DNA of 64,000 nucleotides from Psilocybe azurescens (taxonomy: Eukaryota > Basidiomycota > Agaricomycetes > Agaricales > Agrocybaceae), in contig JAJIRX010000963.1 in the NCBI GenBank assembly GCA_023853785.1, positions 20,107-84,106 of the forward strand, given 5' to 3'. Positions within the stretch are counted from its first letter, which is position 1; every line of letters begins with the position of its first letter. Made by a program: the position numbers and the translations under genes. Below, piece after piece: positions 22,309 through 35,459 of this stretch. The notes below the pieces were generated by a model. It saw only the letters and a list, made by a program, of their open reading frames with translations, searched no databases and had not been told where the DNA came from.

Positions 22309-24780
22309 ATGGGTCCTGTTCCCGCGCCCCTGCCATCGACGTCGACGTCAGTGAATCAAAGGACAGCCTGCCGTCCCACCCAGCAGCAGCAGCAGCGCGA
22401 ACGTGAACTGGAAGCCGAGCTCACGCGGAAAGACGAAGAAGTGTGTGAGTTTCCAGCTCTGCGCTAGACCTGCCTGTATATGAATTCCGATTCACGCTTA
22501 TTGCTTCTCTTTGCTCTCTCTTTCCTCCTTTCGCTCCTTTCGCTCCTTTCCCCTGCCTCCCCTTCCCACTGTCACCGCTACCCACCCTCCCCACCCTCAT
22601 TCTTCATCATAAAAACCACCCACACCAGATAAAATCCCTCACCATGCGCACAATTTACCTTCCTAAGCTTTCCCTGCTACACTTGCGCCTCCTGCACGCG
22701 CTCAACACGCTCGATACACATGCACGGGAGAACGCGGAGCTGCGCAGAGAGCTTGGGGTTATGCTCAGGAACGTGCGGGCGTGCGAGGAGGTGAGGGAGG
22801 GCGTGGAGAGAGAGAGGGACGAGTTGAGGGAGGAGGTTGAGAGGCTTGTTAGGAGAGGTATGTGGGTTTTTCTTTGTTTTTTTTTGCTTGGTTACTTCCT
22901 TCTACTAGGTGAATGCGTGTTTTGATGATGATGCGTTTGTGTAGTGAAAATGGAGCAAGATTATAAGAAATGGCCTGTTAGCCGGATGCGGCTGTCGAGT
23001 CTCGCAGGTACGAAATAACACGCACACACTGCATACACTGCGATCTAATACATACATATCCGATTGTTTCTACAGATGAAGGTCCTGGCGTTACAGTGCA
23101 CCAAACAACCCTGCCACATAGTTCCCACTCTCACCGCTCCTCCTCAACCACCCCCACCCCCGACCCCATCGAATACACACCCATCATAGCCCACCTCCTC
23201 TCCACGCAGCTCTCCACCTAAAACACACACACGCAAGCCTGCGTCGCGGCACTCGAGACGAGAATTGCGAGACGGGAGGCGGAGCTGCAGGGGTGTGTTT
23301 GTATGAAGATGAGGAGGATACATGCGAGGGAGCGAGAGATCAGAGAGATGAGAGATGAGAAAAGGGGACGGGGACGGGCAGCGTTATAGAGAGGAGGAGC
23401 GAGGAGCGGAGACAGTGGTTGGCATATGCATATGGACAAGCATAGGAATACGGACAAGGAGGGCAAGGTGTTCGTGACGAGCGGGTGGTCATGGTCTTGA
23501 TTTTGGGGATGGCGAGGGCGTGTCGGGACGGAAGAGCCTAAGAGACAGACACAGAGGAGAGGGATGATGAGGAGACGGAAGAAGAACAGATCATCACGAT
23601 GCTCGACGTGACTGTTGCGCGGAACCGGATGCTCGAGCGCGAGATTAGGGGTTGAGCACGCAGGTGGGTGTTCGCCTGCTGTTTTTTTGCGTTTCTTCTT
23701 TTTGTTCTCCCTGTCGTTCTCGTTCTCGTTCTCGTTTCTACTGTGCGTTCGTATTTTTTAACTCCTTCGTTCTTTCCTTCTTCGTTCATTGTATGTTTTT
23801 TCTTCCTTCCTGGTATCTATCTACCCAGTATAAACTCGCGGGCACATGCCGAACAGGAGGATGGGGGCCGCGGACGGTTGATATCGCCGCTCGGCGTCCC
23901 TGTCATTGGACCTGGACCTGGAGAGGAGAAGGATGAGCGAGAGGTGCATTACATTTTCATGTATTAACATTTTCTCGCATTTTTTCAGCCGCCATTTTCT
24001 TCGACATTCACTGCCTTTTTTACCCAATTTTTTTTTGTTTCGTGTTGGGAGGCGAAATTCCATGGGTCCATGGGTCCCTCATATTTATCACACTGCGCCT
24101 GATTGCATTCCTTTATGTATTCACGTTCTTTTCGATTTATTCTTTCTCTTTCTTTCTATATATAAAAACACGAAAGTTTTCACATTCCTGGTTTCAATCA
24201 ATCTTGCTGACTCCCCTCTTTTGTTCTTTCTCTCTAGATTGTATTCGCACAAAGGGAATACCAACACCAGCACCCTCATCAGCACTGGCTCATCGGACAT
24301 GGCCACCTCCGCCTCCACCGCCGTCTCCGAAAACGCAGGCTCTTTTCGCGTTCTCATCCCTGCTCCAGATTCAACACCTCTTCCCGTTCTTGCTCTTGCT
24401 ACCGTTCATGTGCTCTATGTGCCGAATTTGATGGACAACGACAACGACAACGGAGACCGCGACCGCGAGATGTCGATGGAGCTCGCTACGCCGCTGATGC
24501 CTAAGAGTGTGATCTCGATGTCGGTCCATGATTCGTAGGGGTTGGAGGTGGTGGTGATTGTAGATGGAGGTGGTGATGGAGGCGTTCAGGCGGTGCGTCT
24601 GCGTCGATCGTTGGATGAGGGGCAGGATCAAGGTCGAAATCAGGACTATCTGAATGACGAAGGTCAGGCCGACGATTGTCAATGCGAACATGAACACGAA
24701 CAGCAGGAAGGGTCTGGCTACAATGACGATGGTGATTATGATGACGATTAGCGAGATCGAGATGTAACGGTGCGATTGCC
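22309..24780 (+). pseudogene. unknown coiled-coil gene family, copy B (best 5' end)
   Basis: An ATG at 22309 opens MGPVPAPLPSTSTSVNQRTA, then QQQQQ and RERELEAELTRKDEEV, ending at a GTGTGAG donor near 22440. After the acceptor near 22628 comes a long predicted coiled coil: LHLRLLHALNTLDTHARENA, ELRRELGV, and EEVREGVERERDELREEVER (22670-22850). Further exons follow after GTATGTGGG and GTACGAAAT donors: VKMEQDYKKWPVSRMRLSSL, DEGPGVTVHQTTLPHSSHSH, CVAALETRIARREAELQG, ITMLDVTVARNRMLEREIRG and MSMELATPLMPKSVISMSVH. A TAA stands near 23220 where copy C reads GAG. The middle of copy C (29880-30900) is missing, and the 3' end stops at ~24780. No enzyme motif is visible. Function is unknown. Confidence 0.55.
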
Positions 24781-25300
24781 GTTCGTGATAATTCCTTGCG
24801 TCGGGTGTCAGCCTTTGGTCAGCCCTCACCAGCCAGCAAGCCCCTATTTAAGGTATTGTACAGAACCTTTGGTGCTGACATGTGGTACAGATTACTACTA
24901 CATGACACCCAAATAACTCTTCATTGCCTGTTGATTGCCTGTAGCGGCTCAGAAGAGACACATTGCGTTAAAATGCGGTGCTTCGAGTTGTCCTATAAGC
25001 GCTAAGAACTGCAGAAACGGTCGTTCTCATGCGCTCTCGGCAGATACGGCGTGCATTTGCATATATTGTATGGGAATCAAAGATTTATATCTGAACACCT
25101 CCAAGTTTTATATCAGTTATATATCTGGGCACCGCCACTAAATGGCGCCTAGTTCACCTCTCCGGCTCATAACGAGCCTTACTTTACACCGCCCCATACC
25201 TTATAAATGAACCCCTAGGTATATACCGGTGAAAGGGGCCAGGAGCATAGAGAATAAATTTTCAACAACTTGAAGAATCCATAAATCGCATTGCGAAAAG
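24781..25300. other. intergenic stretch
   Basis: Copy B ends abruptly at ~24780 and unrelated sequence begins. A TATAAATGAACCCC box near 25202 lies ~100 bases upstream of the ATG at 25301 and may be its promoter. Confidence 0.35.
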
Positions 25301-26340
25301 TATGTTTCAGCGTAAACCCGATGATGTTTTTCGAGTTTTGGCGTTTACAATCCATTACAGGGATGTTTATCTCGGGATCAACAGCCCTCCAATTCTTTGA
25401 ACGCGTTATATACCCAGAGTATGATCTAGACTTATATGTTGAGCATCGTCACCGTCAGATTATCTTGAACTGGCTGAAAAGCATAGGCTACAGGTATACA
25501 CAGCCAGCTCCTTATCCGGACGAGACGTTGGAAGGAGCACTGGGTCTTGTTTCCGACTTTAGACGCTCTGAAGGGCACTTCTTCTACACAACCACTCCGA
25601 AAGGCTATTTTGGAGCGGCCATCATACTCAATTTTTGAAAAGTCAGAGCCTCATCGCAAGATCCAGTTGATTATGATGCACCATTCGCCACTTCAGATGA
25701 TGTTAAACTTTCACTCTAGTCAGATCTTCCCTCATTTACTCTGGTCTTTTTTACTGACACTCCGACACTCGCGGCTGATCTAATGAACATTATTACCCAC
25801 GAAAAGGCATACTCATTATATCCAAGAGGAACATTCGATGGACGGCGCTCGTTGCTATATCATCCATTAAAGAATGGCCATCAACTCCTCGTGGCCACTG
25901 CCAAGTTCGCCACAAGAAGATGGCAGATAGTTCACAAAATTTCCAGGGATGAATTCGCTAATCCCAGGTCGGCCTTCTCACACGGCCAAGGACTTTACCC
26001 ATTCTTCCCGAGCTTAATCTTCCTGCAAGTAACATGGAAGCAAACTCATGGGCACTCTCATACGATGCCGACTTGGTCCCCAACATGACAGCCACACTTT
26101 TTGTTTCCACCAAGCTTTGCTATGGATATCTCATTGCCGATGAGCTATTGCAGAAGTATGTGTTGCGCTTATGCATGGCTCTAGACGCAAAGTTTGAGAG
26201 AGCAGTACGTGGGTCCTCCCTTCATATGGTATGTCTACTAACCGTTTGCTAGGGACGTGGACTATATTTTCAGGGAAATGATAGAGAAATACAGACAGAA
26301 AGAAAAGATCAACTCCGGAGTCGATCCAGAGTAGTGAAGA
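25301..26340 (+). pseudogene. hypothetical protein with nucleotidyltransferase-like fold, frameshifted
   Basis: The ATG at 25301 opens MFQRKPDDVFRVLAFTIHYR. A one-base shift leads to SGSTALQFFERVIYP and DLDLYVEHRHRQ (25375-25460). The string G-S-T-A with a following D-x-D-x-Y is the nucleotidyltransferase-like signature seen in a large family of uncharacterised agaricomycete proteins. Later blocks continue in other frames: EKSEPHRKIQLIMMHHSPLQ (25637-25697), LMNIITHEKAYSLYPRGTFD (25782-25842), ISRDEFANPRSAFSHGQ (25935-25990), and MEANSWALSYDADLVPNMTA with LFVSTKLCYGYLIADELLQK (26034-26155). At least two shifts lack intron-like borders, so it is probably dead. The family's biochemical role is unknown. 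Confidence 0.6.
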
Positions 26341-26394
26341 TGAAAATAAAATTACAGCAGCCTATGGTCACTGCCAAATTTAATTGACAAGGGC

Positions 26395-28203
26395 GTACAT
26401 AGCATTCTACATCTATCTAAGAGTGTCGAAGCTGAGAATGGCTCTTTCTCAGGATTGCCATCGGAAATCATTGGTTACCTGGTCCTGCATTGTCACTCCT
26501 AACATATACAGATACTCTTGGTGGCCCTTTTAGAATCTGTGGTTTCTCTTTTAGTAAGTCCTCAAAGCAACTAAAAGCTTGATAAGTTTTACGTACAACT
26601 CATATGAGTCTGGACACCAATAAAAGTCTCGAAACCAGTAGTGCCTTCAGCATCCGCCGTATCTCGGGATTCCGCTTCACAAAGGTTGAGAATCAATCTC
26701 GAAAGCATCAGGCTGGTTATTCTATGCAATGCATTTGGACGTCAGGGTTTTATTGAACTGCCCTGCTGGGGACAGTCACTTACAGAGAGCTAAAAGTCGC
26801 ATTGAGGGCCTTCAAATCCCCCCTGCCAAGAGAGCATTCAATTCAACTCGGACTTTGATAGCAGTCACAATGATCACGGGGCTTACAGGCGCAGCCTGTG
26901 GAGAAATTATTTCAGGGTCGTGTCTGTACCTGAAAATGCATCCACTTACAAGAAACATCACACTGGTCACAATATTGGCGGCGCAGATAACTGCAAAATA
27001 TATGACACCTGTGGAATTAACCAGGATTTGAGGGCAGGGACCAGGAGTTCCAGTTATGCACATACCGTCCCAAATCATTAACTGTAGTAACGTCATCTTT
27101 TCCCTTTCATCATCATCTTTGCCCCTTTCATCGTCATATGTGACTTGATACTCTGCATGACAGTGAACAGAAACATGGTTGTATCTGTCATTTCTTAGTG
27201 TCTATCATTTAAAAAATGTTCTAGAATATCACCATACCGAATGCTAACTCAGCAACCCATGTCATGGCAAAGCGGCTATAATTAAGCAGCCCCCATGAGC
27301 GCTTCGGCTCGAATATGAGAAATTGGGTCGCCTACACTTCATGCTTTCCCACCAGAATGCACCCGACAAGGCCTTATATTATAATAATTGATCGTGAGTA
27401 AAGAAACCGAGTGTTAAATATGAAAAAATTGACCTGGAGGGAGAATGAGCCTCGTGCCATTGGTGAGCGATGCGTACTGTATTGTTATAAAACTGTCAGC
27501 CCAACCAAATCAGAGTCAACGGTGGCCTACAATTTTAATTGCAAGCTCAGTAAACAGAAGAAGAGCGCCAATCACTGCTATATTCCTGTCCTTCAAATAA
27601 AGGGCATAAACGCGAACGATGAACATGACTTTCAGATTCCAGGTCAACACGCGCCTTACAGGTATCAGGGACTTGAAGGGCCATCGTTTACTCACCTCCA
27701 ATTACAGCATTTATAAACAGCCTGATAATTTCCGGAAAAGAACATATCGGTCACAGACCTCCGGGCTCCAGTTTGAATGAAATGCTTGTGAGAAATGAGT
27801 GTAAATGAATCCAGCGATTAAGGATAAACTGCTCACCGAAAATGATGAATATGAACCCTAGCGGCGAAAGATATCGGTTCTGATAGCTCGTCAATGGTTC
27901 TCGTCCAAATTTCTCCAAAGTAAAGGACGTTGCTTGACAAAGACGACTTACTAGAGACCAAAGTATTTTAAGCTTGATAAAATTCCGCCGCCAGGTCTTC
28001 TGGAGACCGTGTTGTCTGGCGGTCGATGCTGCACATCTGCACTCCCTGTCAACTTTCCGCTGCCAGATACATCTGACCTCCTTGTCAAAGGTCAAAAGAA
28101 TATCGTAGTAGAGCATAACTTGGGTTCGGATGAGCTCTCTCAACAGAGATAATGGTTCCAAGAGCTCACCACAGGAAGCCAACGAAAACATCTTTAATGC
28201 CAT
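26395..28203 (-). CDS. DUF6533-type multi-pass membrane protein, probably decayed
   Basis: Minus-strand exons fit the fungal DUF6533 family. Exon 1 (ATG 28203 to 28054) carries YYDILLTFDKEVRCIWQRK. Exon 2 (27999-27952) is TWRRNFIKLKILWSL, and exon 3 (27879-27837) is NRYLSPLGFIFIIF, with GTAAGT and GTGAGC donors and CAG acceptors. 'YD.LLTfd.EvrciW' followed by 'NRY' is the diagnostic core. Then come WSPEVCDRYV (~27760) and MFIVRVYALYLKDRNIAVIG (27650-27590), the 'RVYALY' motif before another membrane helix. Hydrophobic pieces at 27050-26900 (YFAVICAANIVTSVMFLV) and NPEIRRMLKALLVSRLLL (26680-26625) would be the last helices and tail. The exon 3/4 frame cannot be closed without a stop near 27712, and the exon 1 donor GTTGAC is weak. 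Ligand and role are unknown. Confidence 0.5.
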
Positions 28204-29234
28204 GCTATATGAAGCCAGGCCAAGCACTATTAAAACTTCTGGGAAATGTAATGGCAATGGCTTACAGATGGTAGGCCATACTGGCCAGCTGTTCTGAAGT
28301 CAACACAGAATTTCCCATGCTTGAAAGACTTCAGGGGATAGGTAACGAGTAGGGGGTGAGATTGTAGCAGGAAAAATCAAATATGTCTGTGGATGCGATT
28401 GCCAGGCAAATATTTATTGGTCGCATGAAAGCACAGCTATGAAGTTTAAGGCAGTCTAGAAGTCTTGATGGTGGAACAGTAAGTAAAAATGGAGATGATA
28501 TACCAGGATATGTGAGGATTAAGAACAGGCCTCCCGCTGAGAATCGGTTCTGGTCCTTTCTGATTTGGGTGGACGTTATCTGATCTGTTCTGGGTGTATC
28601 TGTCAGTTTCTGCACACATGCCAGATGTAAAATCAAAATACATTTTTGTCTCTGCCATCATTGAGTTGATTTTACTACTCCGATCAATTACCATGCGGAC
28701 TCTGTGAGATTCAGAACTGTTCTATCGACTTCGCTGCACAGCTGCGCCTTGATTTGGACTCTGACCGCGCGTTGTAGACTCACAAAATGTCCCAAATACG
28801 TGATCATTAGTGATGGAAAAGTTCGATTCAGTTCGGTTCTTTGAGCATTTTTTCCTGAACCAAGAACAGGACTCCCATTCGGTTCTTCCTGTTTTCCAGA
28901 ACCTCGAATTTAACTCTCGGTTCTGGTTCAAAGGGTTTGGTTCCGGTTCTGCGACCTCGAAAACCGAGAACCAAACTTAATTCACAAAAAAAAGAGAAAA
29001 TTTCAACGTAAATGAAGGCTACATGTCCTCTTCTGGCCCCATACCCTCGAGACTCATGATCAACACAGCAATATTTTGGGCTGCATAATTAACTGCTGCA
29101 ACATAGGATTTGCAGAGCCTTAAAGATCTCCATGGAAAGGCAGTGTGGTGCTTGATCATGTGCTCCTGTGATGTTATGTGAGTAGAGCTCGCGAGTGTGA
29201 CTGGCTGGCGAGTCTAATCTTCGATCTGCTGTCC
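28204..29234. other. stretch without a gene; GGTTCTGGTTC-rich block
   Basis: No coding evidence. 28810-28975 is made of short imperfect repeats of 'GGTTCT', 'GAACC' and 'CGGTTCTGG' on both strands, resembling a small inverted-repeat-rich element. Related 'GGTTCTGG' strings occur at 28543-28590. No target duplication could be fixed. Confidence 0.3.
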
Positions 29235-32200
29235 ACCAACATCCCTCCTCACCACGTGTCCTGCAATTGCGCCTCCTGCACGCGTTCGACACGCTCGATG
29301 CACACGCACGGAGAATGCGGAGTTGTGCAGGGAGCTTGAGGCTATGAAGAGGAAGGTGTGGGCGTGCGAGGAGGCGAGGCAGGGCGTGCAGAAGGAGAGG
29401 GAGAGGAGTTGAGGGAGGAGGTTGAGAGGCTTGTTGAGAGAGGCGTGTGGGTTTTCTTTTTGCTTTGGTTGGTATCTTCATTCTATTGGGTGAACGCGAG
29501 TTTTTGATGATGATGCATTTGTGTACATAGTGCAAGTGGAGCACGATTATACAAAATGGCCTGTCAGCCAGATGCAGCTGTCCAGTCTCGCAGGTACGAA
29601 AGATAACACGCATGTACTGCATACACTGTATAATCTCACACGCATATCCTATCCATCCTATCTTTTCTACAGATGAAGGTCCCAGTGTTATCGGGCACCA
29701 CCCAATCCCACCACATCACTCCCACTCTCCTCCATATCCCCCTCTCACCACTCCTCCATATCCCCCTCTCACCACTCCTCCATATCCCCCTCTCACCCCT
29801 CCTCAATCACCCCCCAACTAACCTGCCTCCTCTCCACCCAGCTCTCCACAGAGCAAGCACTCTTCCCTTTTTATTCAGCCCGCCAACACGCGGGCGGCAC
29901 CTGTATCTTTGGCTGCCTCCGCTGCTGCGTCTTCTTCATCAACGACCGCTTGAACGCCTCGAGGTTCTTCGCCCAAAACCAACATCAACAGCAAGAGAGC
30001 GGCCGCTTCGGCATTGGTTTCCAATGCTTGTGTTCGTGCATCTTTGCCACCACCGCTGCTGACAAAACTCGACCTCAACCCCAGACACAGACACACACGC
30101 ACACGCATAAGCACATATTGCAAAACCTTGACCGCTAGATAAGCGAGCTCGGCGGGCAAGTTGATATGTTCGCGCGTGCGGGCGGTGCGTGGGGTGCTGT
30201 TGTTGGTACTGGTGTTGGTGGTGTGAGGGGTGCGGATGGTGAGGGGTCTGGGTCTGGCGCGAATATGGGCTCCGGCATGAATACGGGCACTGGCACTGGC
30301 TATCGCTCTTAGACCAGTGCTGGGACGCGTGCTGGCTCTAAGGCAGATGCGCACAAGGGCCGGGATAAGGACGTCCAGGGGACGACAGGCGGGATGAACG
30401 CAGCGACGCTGACGCGCACGCGCACGTCGGAATTGCACGATCTGAAAATCCGGGTGTGTCGTTTTGGAAGCGGAGTGTGCGCGGTAGGTACGTTCTCTTG
30501 CGTTTTACGTTTTTACATTTTTACGTTTTCTCTTTTCCGTTCGTTTTCGTTCTGTTTTTTTCCCCTTCATACCAACCCGCGCTTCCTGTTTTTTTTTATT
30601 CTTCGCGGCGGTGGGTGTGTTTCGGATTCAAGTTTTTTGGTTTTGCGTTTTTTTTGGTTTTTGGATGGGATTTTTCTGTTTTCTAGTTCGCTGCGATGCG
30701 ACGCGGTGCTGATGCTAATTTACTTGATGAATAGGTTGCGACAGGCGGTTGAGGCGATGCGTTGGCTTGGTGAGGCGGTGGTGCAGGATCAGGGGCGAGT
30801 GCGGGAGGCAAGAGAACGAGATGTGAACATGGGTGTAGATGTGACCAGTGCGAAGCAGGACTCGGCAGTGGGATGTGCACGTCGATCTCGACAAAGTCAC
30901 TAGCACAAGGATCATGAGGGGTGAGAAGAGGAGCAGCGGGCCTACGCTGAGGATGGGGGCCGTGTTCGGCTGACATCGCCGCTTGGCATTCCTGTTATTG
31001 GACCTGGGCTTGGAGAGGAGGAAGAGCACGAACGAGAGGTGTGTAACATTTCTTCTTGCATTGACAGTTTCTCGCCTTTTTTCCGCCCCCATTTGCTTCG
31101 ACTTTCACCGCCTTTTGTGCCCGGGTTTTCTTGTTTCGCATTGGGAAGTGATGTATCAGTTTCATGGGTCCATAGCATAGGTCTCCCAAATTTATTACGC
31201 TGCGCCTGATTTCATTCCTTTATGTATTCACATTCTTTTCGATTTACTATTTCTATTTCTTTCTAAAACAAAAAAACGAATTTTTCATAATCCTGGTTTC
31301 GACTGATCTATCTGACCTCCCTCTTTCTTTCTTTCTTTCTTTCTTTCTCTCTAGATTTTATTCGCACAGGGAAATACGAATGCGGATACGAGTACGAACA
31401 CAAACGCCCTCATCAGCACTGGCTCGTCAGATGTGGCCATCTCCATCTCCATCTCCAGCGACGCAGACTCTATTCACGTTCTCATTCCTGCTCCACATCC
31501 AGCACCGGTTCCCGTTCATATTCAAGAAATACCAAATCTAATGGACGGCGACGACAACGAAGACGGAGATGGGGACGGCGAGATGTCGATGGACCTCGCG
31601 ACGCCGCTGATGCCTACGAGTGTGATCTTGATATCTGTTCGTGATTCGGAGAGGTTGGAAGAGGAATTGGAGGATGGAGGTGGTGATGGAGGTGGTCAGG
31701 GGTGCGCCTGCGTCTATCACTGGATGAGGACCAGGGTCGAAGTCTGAATCAGGACTGTCTGAATGATGAAGATCAGGCCGGCGATCGTCAACACAAACAT
31801 GAACGGGAACAGGAAGAGTCTGGAGGCAATGATGATGATGATTATGATGAGAATCAGCAAGATCGAGATGTAATGATGCGATCGCCGTTCGTGGTGCCGC
31901 CGCCGGTGTTGTTGCTGTTAGAGCAGAATGTGGGGGATGGGGAGCGGGAGGGCGCTGCGCGTAGGCTGGTCCTGCCCCCATGTTGGCGCCATATTCTGTG
32001 CATTCTCCTGCTCCAGTTCCTGCTCAAGTGTCAGCGCAAGTACCCGTCGCGCGCCTGGTCGAGCTCGCCTTGCCTCCGTTCATGGTATCCGCATCCTTAC
32101 CCTCGTCCGTACCAGCATTGCCTCTCCCACCCACACCAGCACGCGCTCGCCTCGTGCAAGCCCACGAACACCATCAACATCGCCACAATCACCACCATCG

Positions 32201-32790
32201 GCATCCGCGCGCGCTGCCGCGGTGCCGTCGAGACGCGCTCTGCCTTATGGCCCTGCCATTGATTGACTTTGATCCCCTGGATGATAGCGAGGATGATAAC
32301 CCGGATCGTGATAGTCATGATGCCGATCCCGACCGTGATAGTCATGACGTCGATAGCGAAAGGGAATCGTTCGAGGCGGAGTACTAGCGGCAGCTTGAGA
32401 GGCAGCAGGTCGTGTATGCGGCGCTGTCGGTGTCGATGTTTGAGGCTGGGTCAGAGGCTGGGTCAGAGGAAGGGAGGGGAGAGGGAGAGGGTTTGGTGAT
32501 GGCGAGGCGGGCTCGGGATCGGATGGTGGGATAGTTGGTTTGTTGATTAGCGTTGTAGCATTTCATGTTTTGTTTTTCGATTTGGGGTAATTTAAATTGG
32601 GATGGGATGTATATATCCTTGTGATATGGGTTTCTTTCACCTTTTTTCTAACTTCTTGTCTTATTTGGTGTAAGGGAATATGCGATGGATATGAATACGG
32701 CCTTCGTCCAAGTTTCAATATAGCTGGGTAATGCAATGAAATTGTGAAGTTATATGTCACTACGACTCAACATCTCAGGTTCCACATCGG
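29235..32790 (+). pseudogene. unknown coiled-coil gene family, copy C (longest)
   Basis: It is collinear with copies A and B. Blocks: LRLLHAFDTLDAHA (29266), VQVEHDYTKWPVSQMQLSSL (29530-29592), DEGPSVIGHHPIPPHHSH (29672), SARQHAGGTCIFG (29876), ISELGGQVDMFARA (30140-30180), DLKIRVCRFGSGVCAV (30440-30485), LRQAVEAMRWLGEAV (30735-30780), ISTGSSDVAISISISSDADS (31410-31470), DGEMSMDLATPLMPTSVILI (31570-31635), DGGGDGGGQ (31671-31700), then DDSEDDNPDRDSHDADPDRD (32278-32340) and QLERQQVVYAALSVSMFEAG (32391-32450). Homology to copy A continues ~110 bases past the coding end (32680-32790). Stops and shifts (e.g. near 29340 and 29405) break the 5' part. A coiled-coil N-terminus and low-complexity acidic C-terminus suggest a scaffold-like protein; this is inference. 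Confidence 0.55.
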
Positions 32791-35320
32791 TGTTGAATTC
32801 CATAGGAAACTTGGATAAGCTAATTGTGAATCCCCGACAATAGAGTCGAATCTCCTGTTGCAATCCAAGATCTCACCCCGCATGTAATAACAACAAAGAT
32901 GAACAGCAGTCGGACAATATTGTTGAGGAATTATAATAACAATAGCCCTGGGGACTCAAGTGCCTTCGATCGCAACCAGTGGCGTGGGCTATATCAAGTG
33001 ATAACAATGTGTGAGAAGCTATTATACGTTTCAACACATTTCACAGTACGTAAACTTATTCTTCCTGACGTTGCGATACATTGTTCAGCTGCCCTCTGTC
33101 AAAGTTACCATAATTCTTACGTTGAGATCTGTGGTTCCCCTTCTCGTCTAAATTTGTTGCCTTACACATCCTTCTGTACACGATTTCTACCTGCAAATTT
33201 GCTATACATTGTGTACATCTCTTATTACTTAGGTTCTATTGCTAATCGGTTGTTACGAGTCCTTTACGTAAGTAAAGACTCGTTCTTTACACAGGGACCC
33301 AGCGAGGGCGCAATGTCAAGAATCTATCTTTGTGCGAATATATTCCCTGTTTTGTCTTCAATAATGTGACGTGAACGTGAATTGCTTTTGTAAACCGGCT
33401 TCTCCCGAGTTATTTTTTGCCGAATGATGCGCTTCGTAATCGGCGAGTCTAGAGCTTTCAAGCGAGTCAGATGATTTGAGGTGGCAGAATCTCGTGATTC
33501 CGTGTGGTTGGGTGAAAGTGACTACATAGGGTTCAGGTCACGTGATTATACGCCACTTGAAGTTGAGACACGAAGCCAGACGTGTTATGTTGTGGTTAGC
33601 CTATATAGTCACCTTGAGCATGTGTTGTAGCGTAGTTGACTCACTAGTAAGAGGCTAGAAGGAGACCTTTAATTATCTACACACAGATGCACACTGAAAG
33701 TATTAGGAAAATTCTAATATAATTGGGAGGTGAGTGGGTGCAATTTTATGGATTCCTCCTGAGGAGGTGGTTTGAGGAAGAAAAACTTGGGTGTACTCAC
33801 ATGTCCTTCATCAAGGAAACTCATTGCAATCTGCACATGATTTTTGCCTAAGTTTTCTTGCTTTATTTGCCTTACAAAGCCCTGGTTTTACTTGGCACAA
33901 TCTCCCACACTCGATGGGAAGTGGAACCACACTCAAGTCTCAACTCCTTCCATCGCTTTGATAACATGACATGAATTCTGAATTCTGTTGCATTTGTCAT
34001 CCAGCATTTTGATTGTACTATCACCAGTGTTTGTAAATTGACACTTTTCATTTATAACTTCACAACTGTAGCTTTTAAATCTGATTTTTAGCACTCTCAT
34101 ATAGACAGCTCATATGAACATTAATCTGAATTTTTTATATTTTTATGTTCAATGTAAGGGCCAAAATATTGTAATGAATGTGCTAAAAGTGCAAAATCAG
34201 GCTCTGACATCACAAAACAGCTCCCTTTTCTCCAGTTTTTTTGCATTGTGCATAGCAGGTCATTCATTATATAGCTTATAATTTTTGAAGCCATAAAGTG
34301 TGAGGCAGGATGGTAAAAATATGGCCCCCACATAGTAAGATGGCCCCTTTTTCTCTATTTTTGGTATTGTGCATAATGAATTGTTCAGTATATGTAATTA
34401 TAAAATTTTGATGCTAAAAAGTATAAGCATAAGTAAGCAAGGATGGTTCAAATCAGTCCCACAAAAGGACTCGTTCACGCCATGCAAAGCAATGGCCATC
34501 AAGCCAAGTCTTGTAATACTAATAGGCAGCATCTGCCTTTTGTTCAACCGGTCTTCCGGGACACTTCTGAGAGGATGCACTTTGGGTTGGAGAAAGAATG
34601 CCTCTCAGCTTCGACATCGACTGCGCCTTTTGATGATACATAGCCAAGATTACAGCCTCTTGCCCCATATTTATGCCAACTACACTATACGGGATAGACG
34701 GGGGCTATAGCAGAAGTTTCTCCAAAAGCGAGCTTCAGCTGTTTATGTAGATTAACGAAGACGAGAATGAAGACCTACCTCCCAAGTAGCGCGGGATCAG
34801 ATGACCAGAACGACAGGGAAGGGTGAGAGGAGATCAAGCAAAGCATGAAGTGGGAGGAAAAACGCACATGACAACCACACAAATCAAGCTAGACATGACC
34901 TGTGTAGTCTCCCTCACTTGTACGCAATGCGATCTCGTTTTCCGCCATTTGGATGATCAGTGAGCACTGGCCACGATGACACAGAGCAGAGATTATAGCT
35001 TTCGACTCCCGGGCGAAAATTGCCCATGAGACTCGGAAGTTTTTTCAGCAAAAAAAATGTAGAGCTGTCGCTTCAAGAATGACATAGGCACAGGGTACGA
35101 GAACAAGCACTATGAGCCCGATCGGGCCAGAAATTCTATTTTTAACCACCCTTAAATGTCTGAAACGGATATTTCCGCCCCTAAAGTCCTGAATCTAAAA
35201 ACGGATGAATTGAATGCTGAAATTCTGAATGTCAAAAATGTACATTTCAGGTACAAAATATAGCTCAGGAGAAAGGTTGCATTTTGGATGAAAAATTCAC
35301 CATCATATTCCTCCTAAAAA
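32791..35320. other. long stretch without a recognisable gene
   Basis: One 156-residue frame (32899-33369, ATG at 32899) begins MNSSRTILLRNYNNNSPGDS, vaguely like the leader of NACHT-type proteins, but continues into non-conserved sequence. 33550-33700 has LTR-like traits (TGTTATGTT, a CCTATATAGTC box near 33602), with no matched partner found. 33700-35320 is AT-rich. Confidence 0.3.
34205..34447. repeat. tandem duplication of a ~120-bp AT-rich unit
   Basis: Two adjacent diverged copies start around 34223 and 34346. Both read 'CCCTTTTTCTC', 'TATTGTGCATA', 'CATTCA.TATAT..TTATAATTTTGA.GC.A.AAAGT' and end in 'AAGCAAGGATGG' or 'GAGGCAGGATGG'. They look like a head-to-tail dimer of a small repeat of unknown origin. 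Confidence 0.45.
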
Positions 35321-35459
35321 CAGTGGAAATTTTGTACACATGTTAAATTTATGTCCAAAAAGATATTCTGCTGTGATTCTGCCTAAAAAGTCTATATTTC
35401 ATCTGTACCTTTCCACAACATTTCTGCATTTTTGCAAATCCTTTATTTATTACACAATC

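Noticed and set aside
31320..31350. TTTC tetranucleotide run
   Set aside because: A plain microsatellite (about seven units) in an intron-like stretch of copy C, with no further meaning seen.
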